Shown piece after piece: positions 8,548 through 18,163 of a stretch of 37,890 nucleotides of DNA. Position 1 is the first letter of the stretch; each line of letters begins with the position of its first letter. The position numbers and the translations under genes were made by a program. The notes under the pieces are model-generated. The model searched no databases, was not told the DNA's origin, and was given only the letters and a program-made list of their open reading frames with translations. The stretch comes from Burkholderiales bacterium (lineage in GTDB: Bacteria > Pseudomonadota > Gammaproteobacteria > Burkholderiales > SG8-39): NCBI GenBank assembly GCA_023383795.1, contig JAHDYJ010000027.1, positions 1 through 37,890 of the forward strand. The letters are read 5' to 3'.

Positions 8548-9978
8548 ATGGATATCAACCTGCTGAAACGTCGCTCGGAGTACGAGTGGGAGATCCCGCA
8601 GCACGGCGCGATGCGCGTGCCGGCGGTGATCTACGCCGACGAGCCCTTGATGCGCGGGATGGACCACAAGGTCTACGAGCAGGCGGTGAACGTCGCGACG
8701 CTGCCCGGCATCGTGAAGGCCTCCTACGCCATGCCGGATGCGCACTGGGGCTACGGCTTCCCGATCGGCGGCGTGGCGGCGTTCGATCCGGACCAGGGCG
8801 GCGTCGTCTCGGCCGGCGGCGTCGGCTTCGACATCTCGTGCGGGGTGCGCTGCCTGCATACGGGCCTTGCGCGCGCCGACGTCATGGCGGTGCAGAAGGA
8901 TCTCGCCGAGATGCTGTACTACCGGATCCCGGCGGGCGTCGGCAGCACCGGCGCGATCCATCTGAACGACGCCGAGATGGACGCCATGCTCGCCGGCGGC
9001 GCGCAGTGGGCGGTGGAGCGCGGCTGGGGCGTGCCCGAGGACCTCGAGCGCATCGAGGAGCACGGCCGGATGAGGGACGCCAATCCGGGGAACGTGTCGC
9101 AACACGCGAAGAAGCGCCAGCGCGACGAGATGGGCACGCTCGGGAGCGGCAACCACTATCTCGAGGTGCAAGAGGTCACCGCCGTCTACGACCAGGCGAT
9201 CGCCGACATCTTCGGGCTGAAGCAGGGCGACGTCGTCGTCATGATCCACTGCGGGTCGCGCGGGCTCGGGCACCAGATCGGCACCGAGTACCTGAAGCGG
9301 ATGGCGATCGCGGCGAGGCAGTACGGCATCGAGCTGCCCGACCGCGAGCTCGCCTGCGCGCCGATCACCTCGGAGGTCGGCCAGGACTACCTCGGCGCGA
9401 TGCGCGCGGCGATCAACTGCGCGCTCGCGAACCGGCAGATCCTCACGGCGCTCGTCCGCCGGGTGTTCGCCGACATCCTGCCGCAGGCGCGGGTGCCGCT
9501 GCTCTACGACGTGTCGCACAACACCTGCAAGGTCGAGGAGCACCGCGCCGACGGCGGCACGCGCAGACTCTACGTGCACCGCAAGGGCGCGACGCGCGCC
9601 TTCGGCCCGGGCCACCCCGACGTGCCGGAGCCGCTGCGCGCCGCCGGCCAGCCGGTGCTGATCGGCGGCTCGATGGGCACCGGCTCCTACGTCCTCGCCG
9701 GCACCAAGGCCTCAGAGGCGCTCGCGTTCAGCTCCGCCTGCCACGGCGCGGGGCGGGCGATGAGCCGGCACGAGGCGCTGCGCAAGTGGAAGGGGCGCAA
9801 GGTCGTGGACGATCTCGCCGCGCGCGGCATCCTCGTCAAGAGCCCGTCGATGCGCGGCATCGCCGAAGAGGCGCCCGAAGCGTACAAGGACGTCGCGGCG
9901 GTGGTCGATGCGGCCGATGCGGCCGGCCTCGCGCGCAAGGTCGCGCGCGTCGAGCCGCTCGTCTGCATCAAGGGGTAG
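8548..9978 (+). CDS. rtcB: RNA-splicing ligase RtcB
   Basis: This 476-aa protein is RtcB, which joins RNA 2',3'-cyclic-phosphate (or 3'-phosphate) ends to 5'-OH ends using GTP and Mn2+. Metal-binding Cys98 lies in GVGFDISCGVR, His234 in HCGSRGLGHQ, and the guanylylated His399 in ACHGAGRAMSR. It is longer than E. coli RtcB (408 aa) and close to the archaeal-type enzymes (about 480 aa) that depend on archease, which fits the archease gene upstream. The ATG at 8548 gives the typical N-terminus MDINLLKRRSEYEWEIP. No RtcR-type sigma-54 activator gene is in the window; instead the operon is headed by an FNR-type box at 7414. A bidirectional terminator follows at 10121. Confidence 0.95.
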   Translation: MDINLLKRRSEYEWEIPQHGAMRVPAVIYADEPLMRGMDHKVYEQAVNVATLPGIVKASYAMPDAHWGYGFPIGGVAAFDPDQGGVVSAGGVGFDISCGVRCLHTGLARADVMAVQKDLAEMLYYRIPAGVGSTGAIHLNDAEMDAMLAGGAQWAVERGWGVPEDLERIEEHGRMRDANPGNVSQHAKKRQRDEMGTLGSGNHYLEVQEVTAVYDQAIADIFGLKQGDVVVMIHCGSRGLGHQIGTEYLKRMAIAARQYGIELPDRELACAPITSEVGQDYLGAMRAAINCALANRQILTALVRRVFADILPQARVPLLYDVSHNTCKVEEHRADGGTRRLYVHRKGATRAFGPGHPDVPEPLRAAGQPVLIGGSMGTGSYVLAGTKASEALAFSSACHGAGRAMSRHEALRKWKGRKVVDDLAARGILVKSPSMRGIAEEAPEAYKDVAAVVDAADAAGLARKVARVEPLVCIKG

Positions 9979-10120
9979 CGGGCCGATCGTACGCCGACAA
10001 GCGGCGCAGGAGCCCCCGGGCGCGTTGGGCCGCTCACGGGATGTCGATGACCGGCCCGCAGCCGCCTTCGATGCAGGCACTCCCCTGGCAGTCTGTTGTA
10101 GGGTCGCACGCTCAACAAGA

Positions 10121-10151
10121 AAACCCCGGCGCTCTCGCGAGCCCGGGGTTT
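10121..10151. terminator. Bidirectional intrinsic terminator between rtcB and katG
   Basis: AAACCCCGG (10121-10129) plus GCTC (10131-10134) pair with GAGC (10139-10142) plus CCGGGGTTT (10143-10151) around a TCGC loop, with one bulged C. On the minus strand the stem is followed by a T-rich run (TTTTCTTGTT) after katG; on the plus strand by TTTCCTGTTT after rtcB. The genes converge here, so it can end both transcripts. The rest of 9979-10176 shows no gene. Confidence 0.85.
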
Positions 10152-10176
10152 CCTGTTTGCGCCGGCTGCCGATGAC

Positions 10177-12426
<2,250 letters not shown>

Positions 12427-12452
12427 TCAGTGAGCCAGGCCGCTATTGGATG

Positions 12453-12470
12453 ACAGGCGCTCCCGCCTGT
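12453..12470. repeat. Small hairpin in the katG upstream region
   Basis: ACAGGCG (12453-12459) and CGCCTGT (12464-12470) form a 7-bp perfect stem with loop CTCC. It lies 66-83 bp before the katG ATG and could be in its untranslated leader or mark an operator. No U tract follows on either strand. Confidence 0.4.
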
Positions 12471-12490
12471 GAAATCGTTTGATCGGATCC

Positions 12491-12510
12491 CTATGATAGG
12501 GGACGGCTAT
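12491..12510 (-). promoter_or_regulatory. OxyR-like operator candidate upstream of katG
   Basis: CTATGATAG (12491-12499) is a 9-bp palindrome, and ATAG (12496-12499) is followed after seven bases by CTAT (12507-12510), the ATAG-N7-CTAT pattern of OxyR half-sites. OxyR normally activates katG. Only one strong half-site pair is seen; the second, 22 bp away toward katG, is weak. The rest of 12388-12635 shows no gene. Confidence 0.45.
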
Positions 12511-12635
12511 CGCCCTCCCCGGGCGGGGATGCTCGAGTCTCCCATCCGCGGTTGTCGTCCATTGCGCAATCTAGTCCGCGCGCGGCTTCCCGTGTTGATC
12601 GCCGTCAAGGACCGTCCCCGGGCGCGCCGGCCGGG

Positions 12636-13364
12636 TCACTTGGACAGCACGATGACCACGGCCACCAGAATGCCCGCGCCCATGGCGCACAAGCTGTACT
12701 TGCGCTGCTCGCGCTCCGCCTGCGGCAGGAGATGGGTGGCACCGACGTAGATCAGCGCGCCCGAGGAGATCGCGAGCAGGCTCCCGAGCAGCGGCGCGTC
12801 GATCCGGCTGATGAAGGGATGGGAAACCAGCATGCCGAGCGGCGTCGTGACCGACGCCGCGAGCAAGGCGAGGACGAGCGACGTCTTCGCGCTGAAGCCC
12901 CCGCGGAGCAGCAGCAGGTAGGTGATGATCCCCTCGGGAAACTCGTGCAGCACCATGCCGGTGGCGGCCAGCACGCCGGTGAACAGGCTGACGGTGAACG
13001 TGATCGAATAGATGAAGCCGTCGATGAACGAGTGAAAGCCGATGCCGAGCATCGGCACAAGCCCGATGGGGTAGGCGGCGTCCGGCCTGCGCTCGCAGAC
13101 GAAGGCGGTGATGAACCGGTTGAAGAGGTGCATCAGCACGAACCCGCCGAGCAGGTAGCCGGGGGCGCCCGCGTTCATCTCGAAGGATTTCGGCACGATG
13201 TGCAGGAAGGACACCGAGATCAGGACGCCGGCGGCGAAGCAGACGAAGTAGATGCTGTACGCGCGGCCCCAGGCCTCGTAGCGGCGGATGACGTAGATGC
13301 CGATCGCGGTGACCAGCGCGGCGAGCAAGCTCGCGCCGAATGCCGTCCAGAACGTGTTCTCCAT
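12636..13364 (-). CDS. ZIP-family divalent metal transporter
   Basis: The 242-aa protein is an integral membrane ZIP transporter that imports zinc, iron or manganese toward the cytoplasm. It has about eight membrane segments. The metal path is marked by the paired signatures GFHSFIDG (TM4) and LHEFPEG (TM5), in which His, Asp, Glu and Pro are conserved. The N-terminal segment MENTFWTAFGASLLAALVTAIG serves as the first membrane helix. An AAGGGGAG ribosome site precedes the ATG. It lies between katG and the hisC-like gene, all on the minus strand, but with gaps of 248 bp and 135 bp, so it probably has its own transcript. Which metal is carried cannot be told. Confidence 0.9.
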   Translation of the reverse strand: MENTFWTAFGASLLAALVTAIGIYVIRRYEAWGRAYSIYFVCFAAGVLISVSFLHIVPKSFEMNAGAPGYLLGGFVLMHLFNRFITAFVCERRPDAAYPIGLVPMLGIGFHSFIDGFIYSITFTVSLFTGVLAATGMVLHEFPEGIITYLLLLRGGFSAKTSLVLALLAASVTTPLGMLVSHPFISRIDAPLLGSLLAISSGALIYVGATHLLPQAEREQRKYSLCAMGAGILVAVVIVLSK

Positions 13365-13499
13365 CGGGCTCCCCTTCAGCGCCGGATCGTCCGGACAACG
13401 GCAGACGAGCCCCCGCCGCGGCCGGCGCGCATCGACTCGATGTCGCGGATTCCCCGCAGCGGACGCGTGCCGTCCGGCGGGGCCCGGTCCGGGCTCGGC

Positions 13500-14501
13500 T
13501 CACAGCAGCTCCCGCAGCGCCGCGACGAAGCGCATGTTGTCTTCCGGCAGCGCGGTCGTGACGCGCATGCAGCCCGGCCCGAGGCGCGCGTCCCCGAGCG
13601 GCTTCAACAGGATGCCGCGCTCGCCGAGCGCGCGAGCGAGCGCCGCGGCGTCGCGCGGCGCAAAGTCGGCGAGGAAGAAGTAGGTCTCGCTCGGATGAGT
13701 GCGCACGCCGAGCCGGCGCAACTGCGCCGCGAGCTCTTCGGTCCACGCGCGCAGCATCGCGGCGCGGGCGCGGATCTCGTCCTCGCGCTGCAGCGTGGCG
13801 ATCGCCGCCGCCTCGCTCGGCCGTGCGAGCGGGTAGGCGTCGTTGTGGGCGTTGAGCTCGTCGGCGACCTCCTCCGGCAGCACGGCATAGCCGACGCGGA
13901 AGCCGGCCAGGCTGTGCGCCTTGGAGAGCGTGCGCGTGACGAGCAGGTTGGCGTGCTCGGCGACCAGCCGGACGACCGATTGCCCCGCCAGGCCGATGAA
14001 CGCCTCGTCCACCAGGAACCGGATGTCCGGGTGCCGGCGCAGCAGCTGCGGCAGCGGCGCCATGTCGAAGGTGCCGCCGTTCGGATTGTTCGGATTCACG
14101 ACCACGGCGAGCGTCGTGCCGGCGGGAATCTCGAGCTCTCCAAGGTCGAACGCGAAGCCGCGCGCCGGGTCGAGCCGCGTCTCGGTGTACCGCCGGGCGA
14201 TTTCCGGGAAGAGGGGATACGTCGGCGTCAGCAGGTGCACCTGCTGCCCGAAGCGGTCGAAGAGCTGACGCAGGATGAGCTCCGAGCCGGCGTTGATGTG
14301 AATCAGCCGCTCGGGCACGCCGAGCTGCCGGGCGATCAGGCGCTTCAGCGGCGCGGAGTAGGCCTCCGTGTAGTAGTTGCCGCGCGGCGCTTCGGCCTGC
14401 GCCGCCGCGACCGCCGCGTCGATCGGCGGCAGCGGGTTCTCGCACAGCAGCAGCTTGATGCCTGCGAAGGTGCCGCCCCCCTTTTCGAGTACCGACGTCA
14501 T
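13500..14501 (-). CDS. Histidinol-phosphate aminotransferase-like PLP enzyme
   Basis: This 333-aa fold-type I aminotransferase resembles HisC and the related threonine-phosphate decarboxylase CobD. The PLP lysine is Lys194 in TLSKAHSLAGFRVGY, the pyridine-binding Asp is Asp165 (LVDEAF), and VVNPNNPNGG (near 135-143) holds the cofactor-contacting Asn. Arg202 would bind the substrate carboxylate. Usual HisC is about 350-370 aa. The ATG at 14501 is chosen because GAAGGG precedes it, and because an upstream in-frame ATG at 14540 falls inside the predicted -10 (GACAAT, 14544-14539). No his genes surround it, so this is probably a specialised paralogue; its substrate is unknown. It has its own FNR-type box and faces gpsA. 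Confidence 0.8.
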   Translation of the reverse strand: MTSVLEKGGGTFAGIKLLLCENPLPPIDAAVAAAQAEAPRGNYYTEAYSAPLKRLIARQLGVPERLIHINAGSELILRQLFDRFGQQVHLLTPTYPLFPEIARRYTETRLDPARGFAFDLGELEIPAGTTLAVVVNPNNPNGGTFDMAPLPQLLRRHPDIRFLVDEAFIGLAGQSVVRLVAEHANLLVTRTLSKAHSLAGFRVGYAVLPEEVADELNAHNDAYPLARPSEAAAIATLQREDEIRARAAMLRAWTEELAAQLRRLGVRTHPSETYFFLADFAPRDAAALARALGERGILLKPLGDARLGPGCMRVTTALPEDNMRFVAALRELL

Positions 14502-14565
14502 CGGGTCGACCCTTCGCCGCAAGTTCGGTGGTCGTGCCATTGTCGCCCCGAGCAACCGGCCTGGC

Positions 14566-14579
14566 TTGACCGAGGTCAA
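14566..14579 (-). promoter_or_regulatory. FNR/DNR-type box for the hisC-like gene
   Basis: TTGACCGAGGTCAA, centre 14572.5. On the minus strand GACAAT (14544-14539) lies 28.5 bp from the centre, giving a class II promoter with a start near 14531 and a 30-nt leader for the ATG at 14501. It is one of two boxes in this 178-bp divergent region. Confidence 0.8.
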
Positions 14580-14631
14580 CCCGCGGATCGGTCGCGGCCG
14601 TGCATCGGCGACCGCCCCGCCCCGCGGGGGT

Positions 14632-14645
14632 TTGACTTGCGTCAA
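14632..14645 (+). promoter_or_regulatory. FNR/DNR-type box for gpsA
   Basis: TTGACTTGCGTCAA, centre 14638.5. GACCAT at 14668-14673 is 29.5 bp downstream. The predicted transcription start (-41.5 rule) falls at 14680, the A of the gpsA ATG, so the mRNA could be leaderless. The same 14-mer recurs exactly at 22305. Confidence 0.75.
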
Positions 14646-14679
14646 TGGCCGCGCGCGCGCGCGCCCCGACCATGCCGCC

Positions 14680-15681
14680 ATGGCGAGGATCGGCGTGATC
14701 GGCGGGGGCGCGTTCGGCACGGCGATGGCGTGCGTGGTGCGGCGCTCGGGCCACGACGTGACGCTCTGGGCACGCGAGCCGGAAGTCGTCGCCGCGCTCA
14801 ACGCCGATCGCGCGAATCCGCGCTTCCTGCCCGGCGTCCCGGTGCTCGCCGGCATCGTCGCCACGGGCGATCTCGCCGCCGCCGCGAGCGCCGACTTCCT
14901 GCTGCTCGCCCCGCCGGCGCAGCACGTGCGCTCGGTCACGACCGCGCTTCGGCCGCACCTGGAGGCTAGCACGCCGGTGGTGGCGTGCTCGAAGGGCATC
15001 GAGCGCGGCACCTGCGCGCTCATGAGCGAGGTCATCGCCGAGACGCTGCCGGAAACGCCGGTCGCCGTCCTGTCCGGCCCATCGTTCGCCGCCGAGATCG
15101 GGATCGATCTGCCGACCGCCGTCGCGCTCGCATGCGCCGACCGCGCGCTCGGGGACCGCCTCGCCCGCGACATCGAGAACCCGCGCTTCCGACTCTGCGT
15201 GTCCGACGACCTCATCGGCGCGCAGCTCGGCGGGGTGCTCAAGAACGTGGTCGCGATCGCGTGCGGCATCGTGACCGGCAGGAAGCTCGGCAGCGACGCC
15301 CGCTCGATGCTCGTCGCCCTGGGCCTCGGCGAGACGGTGCGTCTCGGGCTGGCGATGGGCGCGCGGCTGGAGACGTTCCTCGGCCTCGCCGGGATCGCCG
15401 ACATGGATCTGTCCTGCCACAGCCCGACCTCCCGCAACATGTCGCTCGGCATCGCCCTGGGACAGGGGCGCAAGCTCGCCGAGGTGCTGGCCGAGCGCGT
15501 GACGGTGCAGGAAGGGGTCCATTCGGCCGCGGGCGTGGCGGCGCTCGCCGGGCGCCACGGCGTCGAGATGCCGGTCGCGGCGGCGGTGGACCGGGTGCTC
15601 AACCACGGGGCGGACATGGACGAGGCGATCGGGCGGCTGCTCGCGCAGCCGGCCCCCTTTGACCGCGCCGCCGTAATATGA
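14680..15681 (+). CDS. gpsA: NAD(P)-dependent glycerol-3-phosphate dehydrogenase
   Basis: The 333-aa protein reduces dihydroxyacetone phosphate to sn-glycerol-3-phosphate, the backbone precursor of phospholipids. The Rossmann motif is GGGAFGTAMA (residues 8-17). The catalytic lysine is Lys188 in GGVLKNVVAIACG, and the substrate-binding SRN motif occurs at 251-253. The usual GLGDLxLTC stretch is replaced by GIADMDLSCHSPTSRN, so it is a divergent member and may be a second, condition-specific copy rather than the housekeeping one. The ATG at 14680 gives the exact family N-terminus MARIGVIGGGAFG; no ribosome site precedes it, which agrees with a leaderless transcript from the FNR-type promoter. 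Confidence 0.88.
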   Translation: MARIGVIGGGAFGTAMACVVRRSGHDVTLWAREPEVVAALNADRANPRFLPGVPVLAGIVATGDLAAAASADFLLLAPPAQHVRSVTTALRPHLEASTPVVACSKGIERGTCALMSEVIAETLPETPVAVLSGPSFAAEIGIDLPTAVALACADRALGDRLARDIENPRFRLCVSDDLIGAQLGGVLKNVVAIACGIVTGRKLGSDARSMLVALGLGETVRLGLAMGARLETFLGLAGIADMDLSCHSPTSRNMSLGIALGQGRKLAEVLAERVTVQEGVHSAAGVAALAGRHGVEMPVAAAVDRVLNHGADMDEAIGRLLAQPAPFDRAAVI

Positions 15682-15759
15682 TGCGCGCACGATTCGCCGG
15701 CCCGCCGGGGGCGGCGCACCGCCCCGTCGGCTTCAAGTGGGTTCTCCAAGGAGGATGTC

Positions 15760-16878
15760 ATGGCAAGACGCTGGATGCGGTTCGCAGCTGCACTCACCTT
15801 GTCGCTCGCGACGGCGGGGCCGGCCGCGGCACAGGCGATCGAGGACGAGCTCGTCCTCATCACGCCGGTCGCGAAGACCCTCACCGATCCGGCGCTGGCG
15901 GAATTCGCCAAGTACGCGAAGGAGAAGTGGAACGTCACGGTGCGGACGAGCGCCCTGGCGGCCGGCACGCCGGTCGCCTACGGCCGCATCGTCGAGTGGA
16001 AGGGCCGGCCCGAGGCGGACATCTTCTGGGGCGGCGAGAGCGCGCTCTTCGACAAGCTCACCGAGCAGAAGCTGCTCGCGAAGCTCGAGCTGCCGCAGGC
16101 CGTGCTGGACGCGATTCCGGCGAGCATCGGCAAGCCGAAGCCCATCCCGCTCAAGGACCCGAAGGGCTACTGGACCGGCACGGTGCTCGAGCCCTACGGC
16201 CTGGTGTATCACCCGAAGGTGCTCGCGCGCCTCGGGGTGGCGCCGCCCAAGGACTGGGACGACCTGCTCGATCCGAAGCTGAAGGGCAACGTCGCCCAGT
16301 GCGCGCCGACGCGCTCCTCGAGCAGCCACGCGACCTACGAGGTCATCCTGCAGCGCGACGGCGACGTTAAGGGCTGGGCGTGGCTGAAGCGGCTCGGCGG
16401 CAACACCGGGATCTTCACCGCCCGCAGCCGTGACGTGCCGTCGGTCGTGGCGAAAGGCGAGTTCGCGGCCGGCTTCGCCGTGCCGAGCTACATGGCCTTC
16501 GAGGACCGCCTCGCCGGCTTCGACATCAAGTTCGTCGCCCCGAAGACCGCGTGGATCACGCCCGAGCCGATCGCCGTCCTCGCCGGAGCCAAGCATCCGA
16601 AGGCCGCGCAAGCGTTCATCGAGTTCATGCTCTCGGAGCGCGGACAGCGCGTGGCGATGGAGCGGGGCGTGTTCCCGATCACGCCCAAGTACCGGGTGCA
16701 GGGCGCGCCCGGATCGCGCGCGGAGATGGCGGTCGAGTTCACCGGCGGCCTGCGGTCCTATTTCGACGTCGAGGTCAACAACATCTACGACGACTCGATC
16801 GCGCAGGCCCGCTACGAGCAGGTGAACCAGCAGTTCCGCAAGGAGGTCGAGGCGGCCTGGCAGGAGCTGAAGAAGTAG
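15760..16878 (+). CDS. ABC transporter periplasmic substrate-binding protein (AfuA/FbpA-like)
   Basis: The 372-aa protein has a signal peptide (hydrophobic core about 8-22, cleavage after AQA near 26) and a type II periplasmic binding fold. IFWGGESALFDKL, EPYGLVYHPKVL and VPSYMAFEDRL are typical of the AfuA/FbpA extracellular solute-binding proteins. The adjacent tyrosines used by FbpA to bind ferric iron are not seen, so the ligand could be ferric iron, 2-aminoethylphosphonate or another small anion. AAGGAGG lies correctly before the ATG. It leads an operon with an ATPase and a fused double permease, but 205 bp containing a dispersed repeat element separate it from the ATPase gene. Confidence 0.88.
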   Translation: MARRWMRFAAALTLSLATAGPAAAQAIEDELVLITPVAKTLTDPALAEFAKYAKEKWNVTVRTSALAAGTPVAYGRIVEWKGRPEADIFWGGESALFDKLTEQKLLAKLELPQAVLDAIPASIGKPKPIPLKDPKGYWTGTVLEPYGLVYHPKVLARLGVAPPKDWDDLLDPKLKGNVAQCAPTRSSSSHATYEVILQRDGDVKGWAWLKRLGGNTGIFTARSRDVPSVVAKGEFAAGFAVPSYMAFEDRLAGFDIKFVAPKTAWITPEPIAVLAGAKHPKAAQAFIEFMLSERGQRVAMERGVFPITPKYRVQGAPGSRAEMAVEFTGGLRSYFDVEVNNIYDDSIAQARYEQVNQQFRKEVEAAWQELKK

Positions 16879-16910
16879 CGCCGGCGCAGAGGCGGCACCC
16901 AGAACAACAA

Positions 16911-17064
16911 GAACCTATCTCAAGACATGGGGACGAGCGCGAAGCAGGGGATTTACAAGGGGCTCGCCCCTTGTTCGTTCGGGGATACACAAGGGGGAAT
17001 TGGCCCCTTGTTCGTACGACCCCTCTCGCGTGAAGAAGCACGGTCGCGATTCTGAGATAGCTTC
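16911..17064. repeat. Dispersed repeat element, copy 1 (inverted ends, internal hairpins)
   Basis: This 154-bp noncoding block starts GAACCTATCTCAAGA and ends GAGATAGCTTC; the ends are inverted copies of each other with few mismatches. Inside are hairpins: ACAAGGG(G) at about 16935-16942 pairs with CCCCTTGT at about 16967-16974, and ACAAGGGG at about 16988-16996 pairs with CCCCTTGT at about 17004-17011. Both ends match copy 2 at 24246-24469, whose centre is longer. There is no coding potential, so it resembles a MITE or complex REP element. It lies inside the ABC transporter operon. Confidence 0.8.
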
Positions 17065-17083
17065 AAGAGCACGCGAACGGCGC

Positions 17084-18163
17084 ATGCGCATCGCGGTACG
17101 GAATCTCACCAAGCGTTTCGGGCCGCTCGCGGCGGTGAGCGACGTCACCCTGGAGATCGAGGAGGGCGAGCTCTTCACCCTCCTCGGCCCCTCGGGGTGC
17201 GGCAAGACCACGCTGCTGCGGCTGATCGCGGGCTTCTACGTCCCCGACGACGGCGAGATCCGCTTCGACGGCCGGCGGGTGAACGAGGTGCCGCCGAACG
17301 AGCGCGGGATCGGCATGGTGTTCCAGAACTACGCGCTCTGGCCGCACATGACGGTGTACGACAACGTGTCGTACGGGCTCAAGCTGCGCAAGACCGCGTC
17401 GAAGGCGATCGCCGAGCGCGTCAGGGCGGTGCTCGAGAAGGTGAAGCTCGCCGGCCTGGAGAAGCGCTATCCGGGGCAGCTCTCCGGCGGGCAGCAGCAG
17501 CGCGTGGCGCTCGCCCGGGCGCTGGTGCTCAATCCCGACATCCTGCTGCTCGACGAGCCGCTGTCGAACCTGGACGCCAAGATCCGCATCCAGGTGCGCG
17601 CCGAGATCCGCAAGCTGCAGCAGGAGCTCGGGATCACGACCATCTACGTCACGCACGACCAGGAAGAGGCGCTCACCCTGTCGGACCGCATCGCGGTGTT
17701 CCAGCAGGGCAAGGTCTTCCAGGTGGGCAGGCCGAAGGAGCTCTACGAGCGGCCGGCCAATCTGTTCGTGGCCGATTTCATCGGCATCAACAACATGGCC
17801 GAGGGCACGGTGCGCGCCGCCGACGGCGTGCAGGGTGCCCTGCGCATCGATACGCCCATCGGCGGGCTCGCGGCGCTTCCCGACGAGCGGCTGCGCGTCG
17901 GCGACCGCTGCGTGGTCTGCATCCGGCCGGAGAACGTCGAGGTGAACGGCCCGCAGGACGCGAAGCGCAACTTCGTCAACGGGCGGATCACGTTCGCCGC
18001 GTACCTCGGCAACACGCTGCGCTACGACGTGGACCTGGGCCACGGCGTCACGTTCAAGGCGGACGTGCAGGATCCGTGGCACCATCAGGAGCTCGCGACC
18101 GGCACGACGGTCGGGCTGAGCTTCCTCGTCGGCAGCACGCTGGCGATCCCGGCCGAGTCGTGA
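17084..18163 (+). CDS. ABC transporter ATP-binding protein (PotA/FbpC-like)
   Basis: The 359-aa protein powers the importer. Walker A is GPSGCGKTT, the Q-loop is in VFQNYALWPHM, the signature is LSGGQQQR, Walker B is ILLLDEPLSNLD and the switch His is in VTHDQEE. After about residue 240 comes a TOBE-type regulatory domain (FIGINNMAEGTVRAADG, VCIRPENVEV). The ATG at 17084 is used because the fold starts MRIAVRNLTKRFG; an in-frame start at 17000 lies inside the repeat element and would add 28 unrelated residues. The stop overlaps the permease start (GTGA at 18160-18163), so the two are translationally coupled. Confidence 0.93.
   Translation: MRIAVRNLTKRFGPLAAVSDVTLEIEEGELFTLLGPSGCGKTTLLRLIAGFYVPDDGEIRFDGRRVNEVPPNERGIGMVFQNYALWPHMTVYDNVSYGLKLRKTASKAIAERVRAVLEKVKLAGLEKRYPGQLSGGQQQRVALARALVLNPDILLLDEPLSNLDAKIRIQVRAEIRKLQQELGITTIYVTHDQEEALTLSDRIAVFQQGKVFQVGRPKELYERPANLFVADFIGINNMAEGTVRAADGVQGALRIDTPIGGLAALPDERLRVGDRCVVCIRPENVEVNGPQDAKRNFVNGRITFAAYLGNTLRYDVDLGHGVTFKADVQDPWHHQELATGTTVGLSFLVGSTLAIPAES

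Noticed and set aside
12470-12495. FNR-type box before katG (TTTGATCGGATCC)
   Set aside because: Only one half-site is present and the second half is not at the right spacing.
14502-14540. Upstream in-frame ATG for the hisC-like gene at 14540
   Set aside because: It lies inside the predicted -10 element, lacks a ribosome site, and adds non-conserved residues; the ATG at 14501 has GAAGGG before it.
12571-15690. 1039-codon minus-strand open frame across ZIP, hisC-like and gpsA
   Set aside because: It overlaps three recognisable genes in other frames and shows no motif of its own.
17000-17083. Longer start for the ABC ATPase gene
   Set aside because: The added codons come from the dispersed repeat element and precede the normal N-terminus of the fold.
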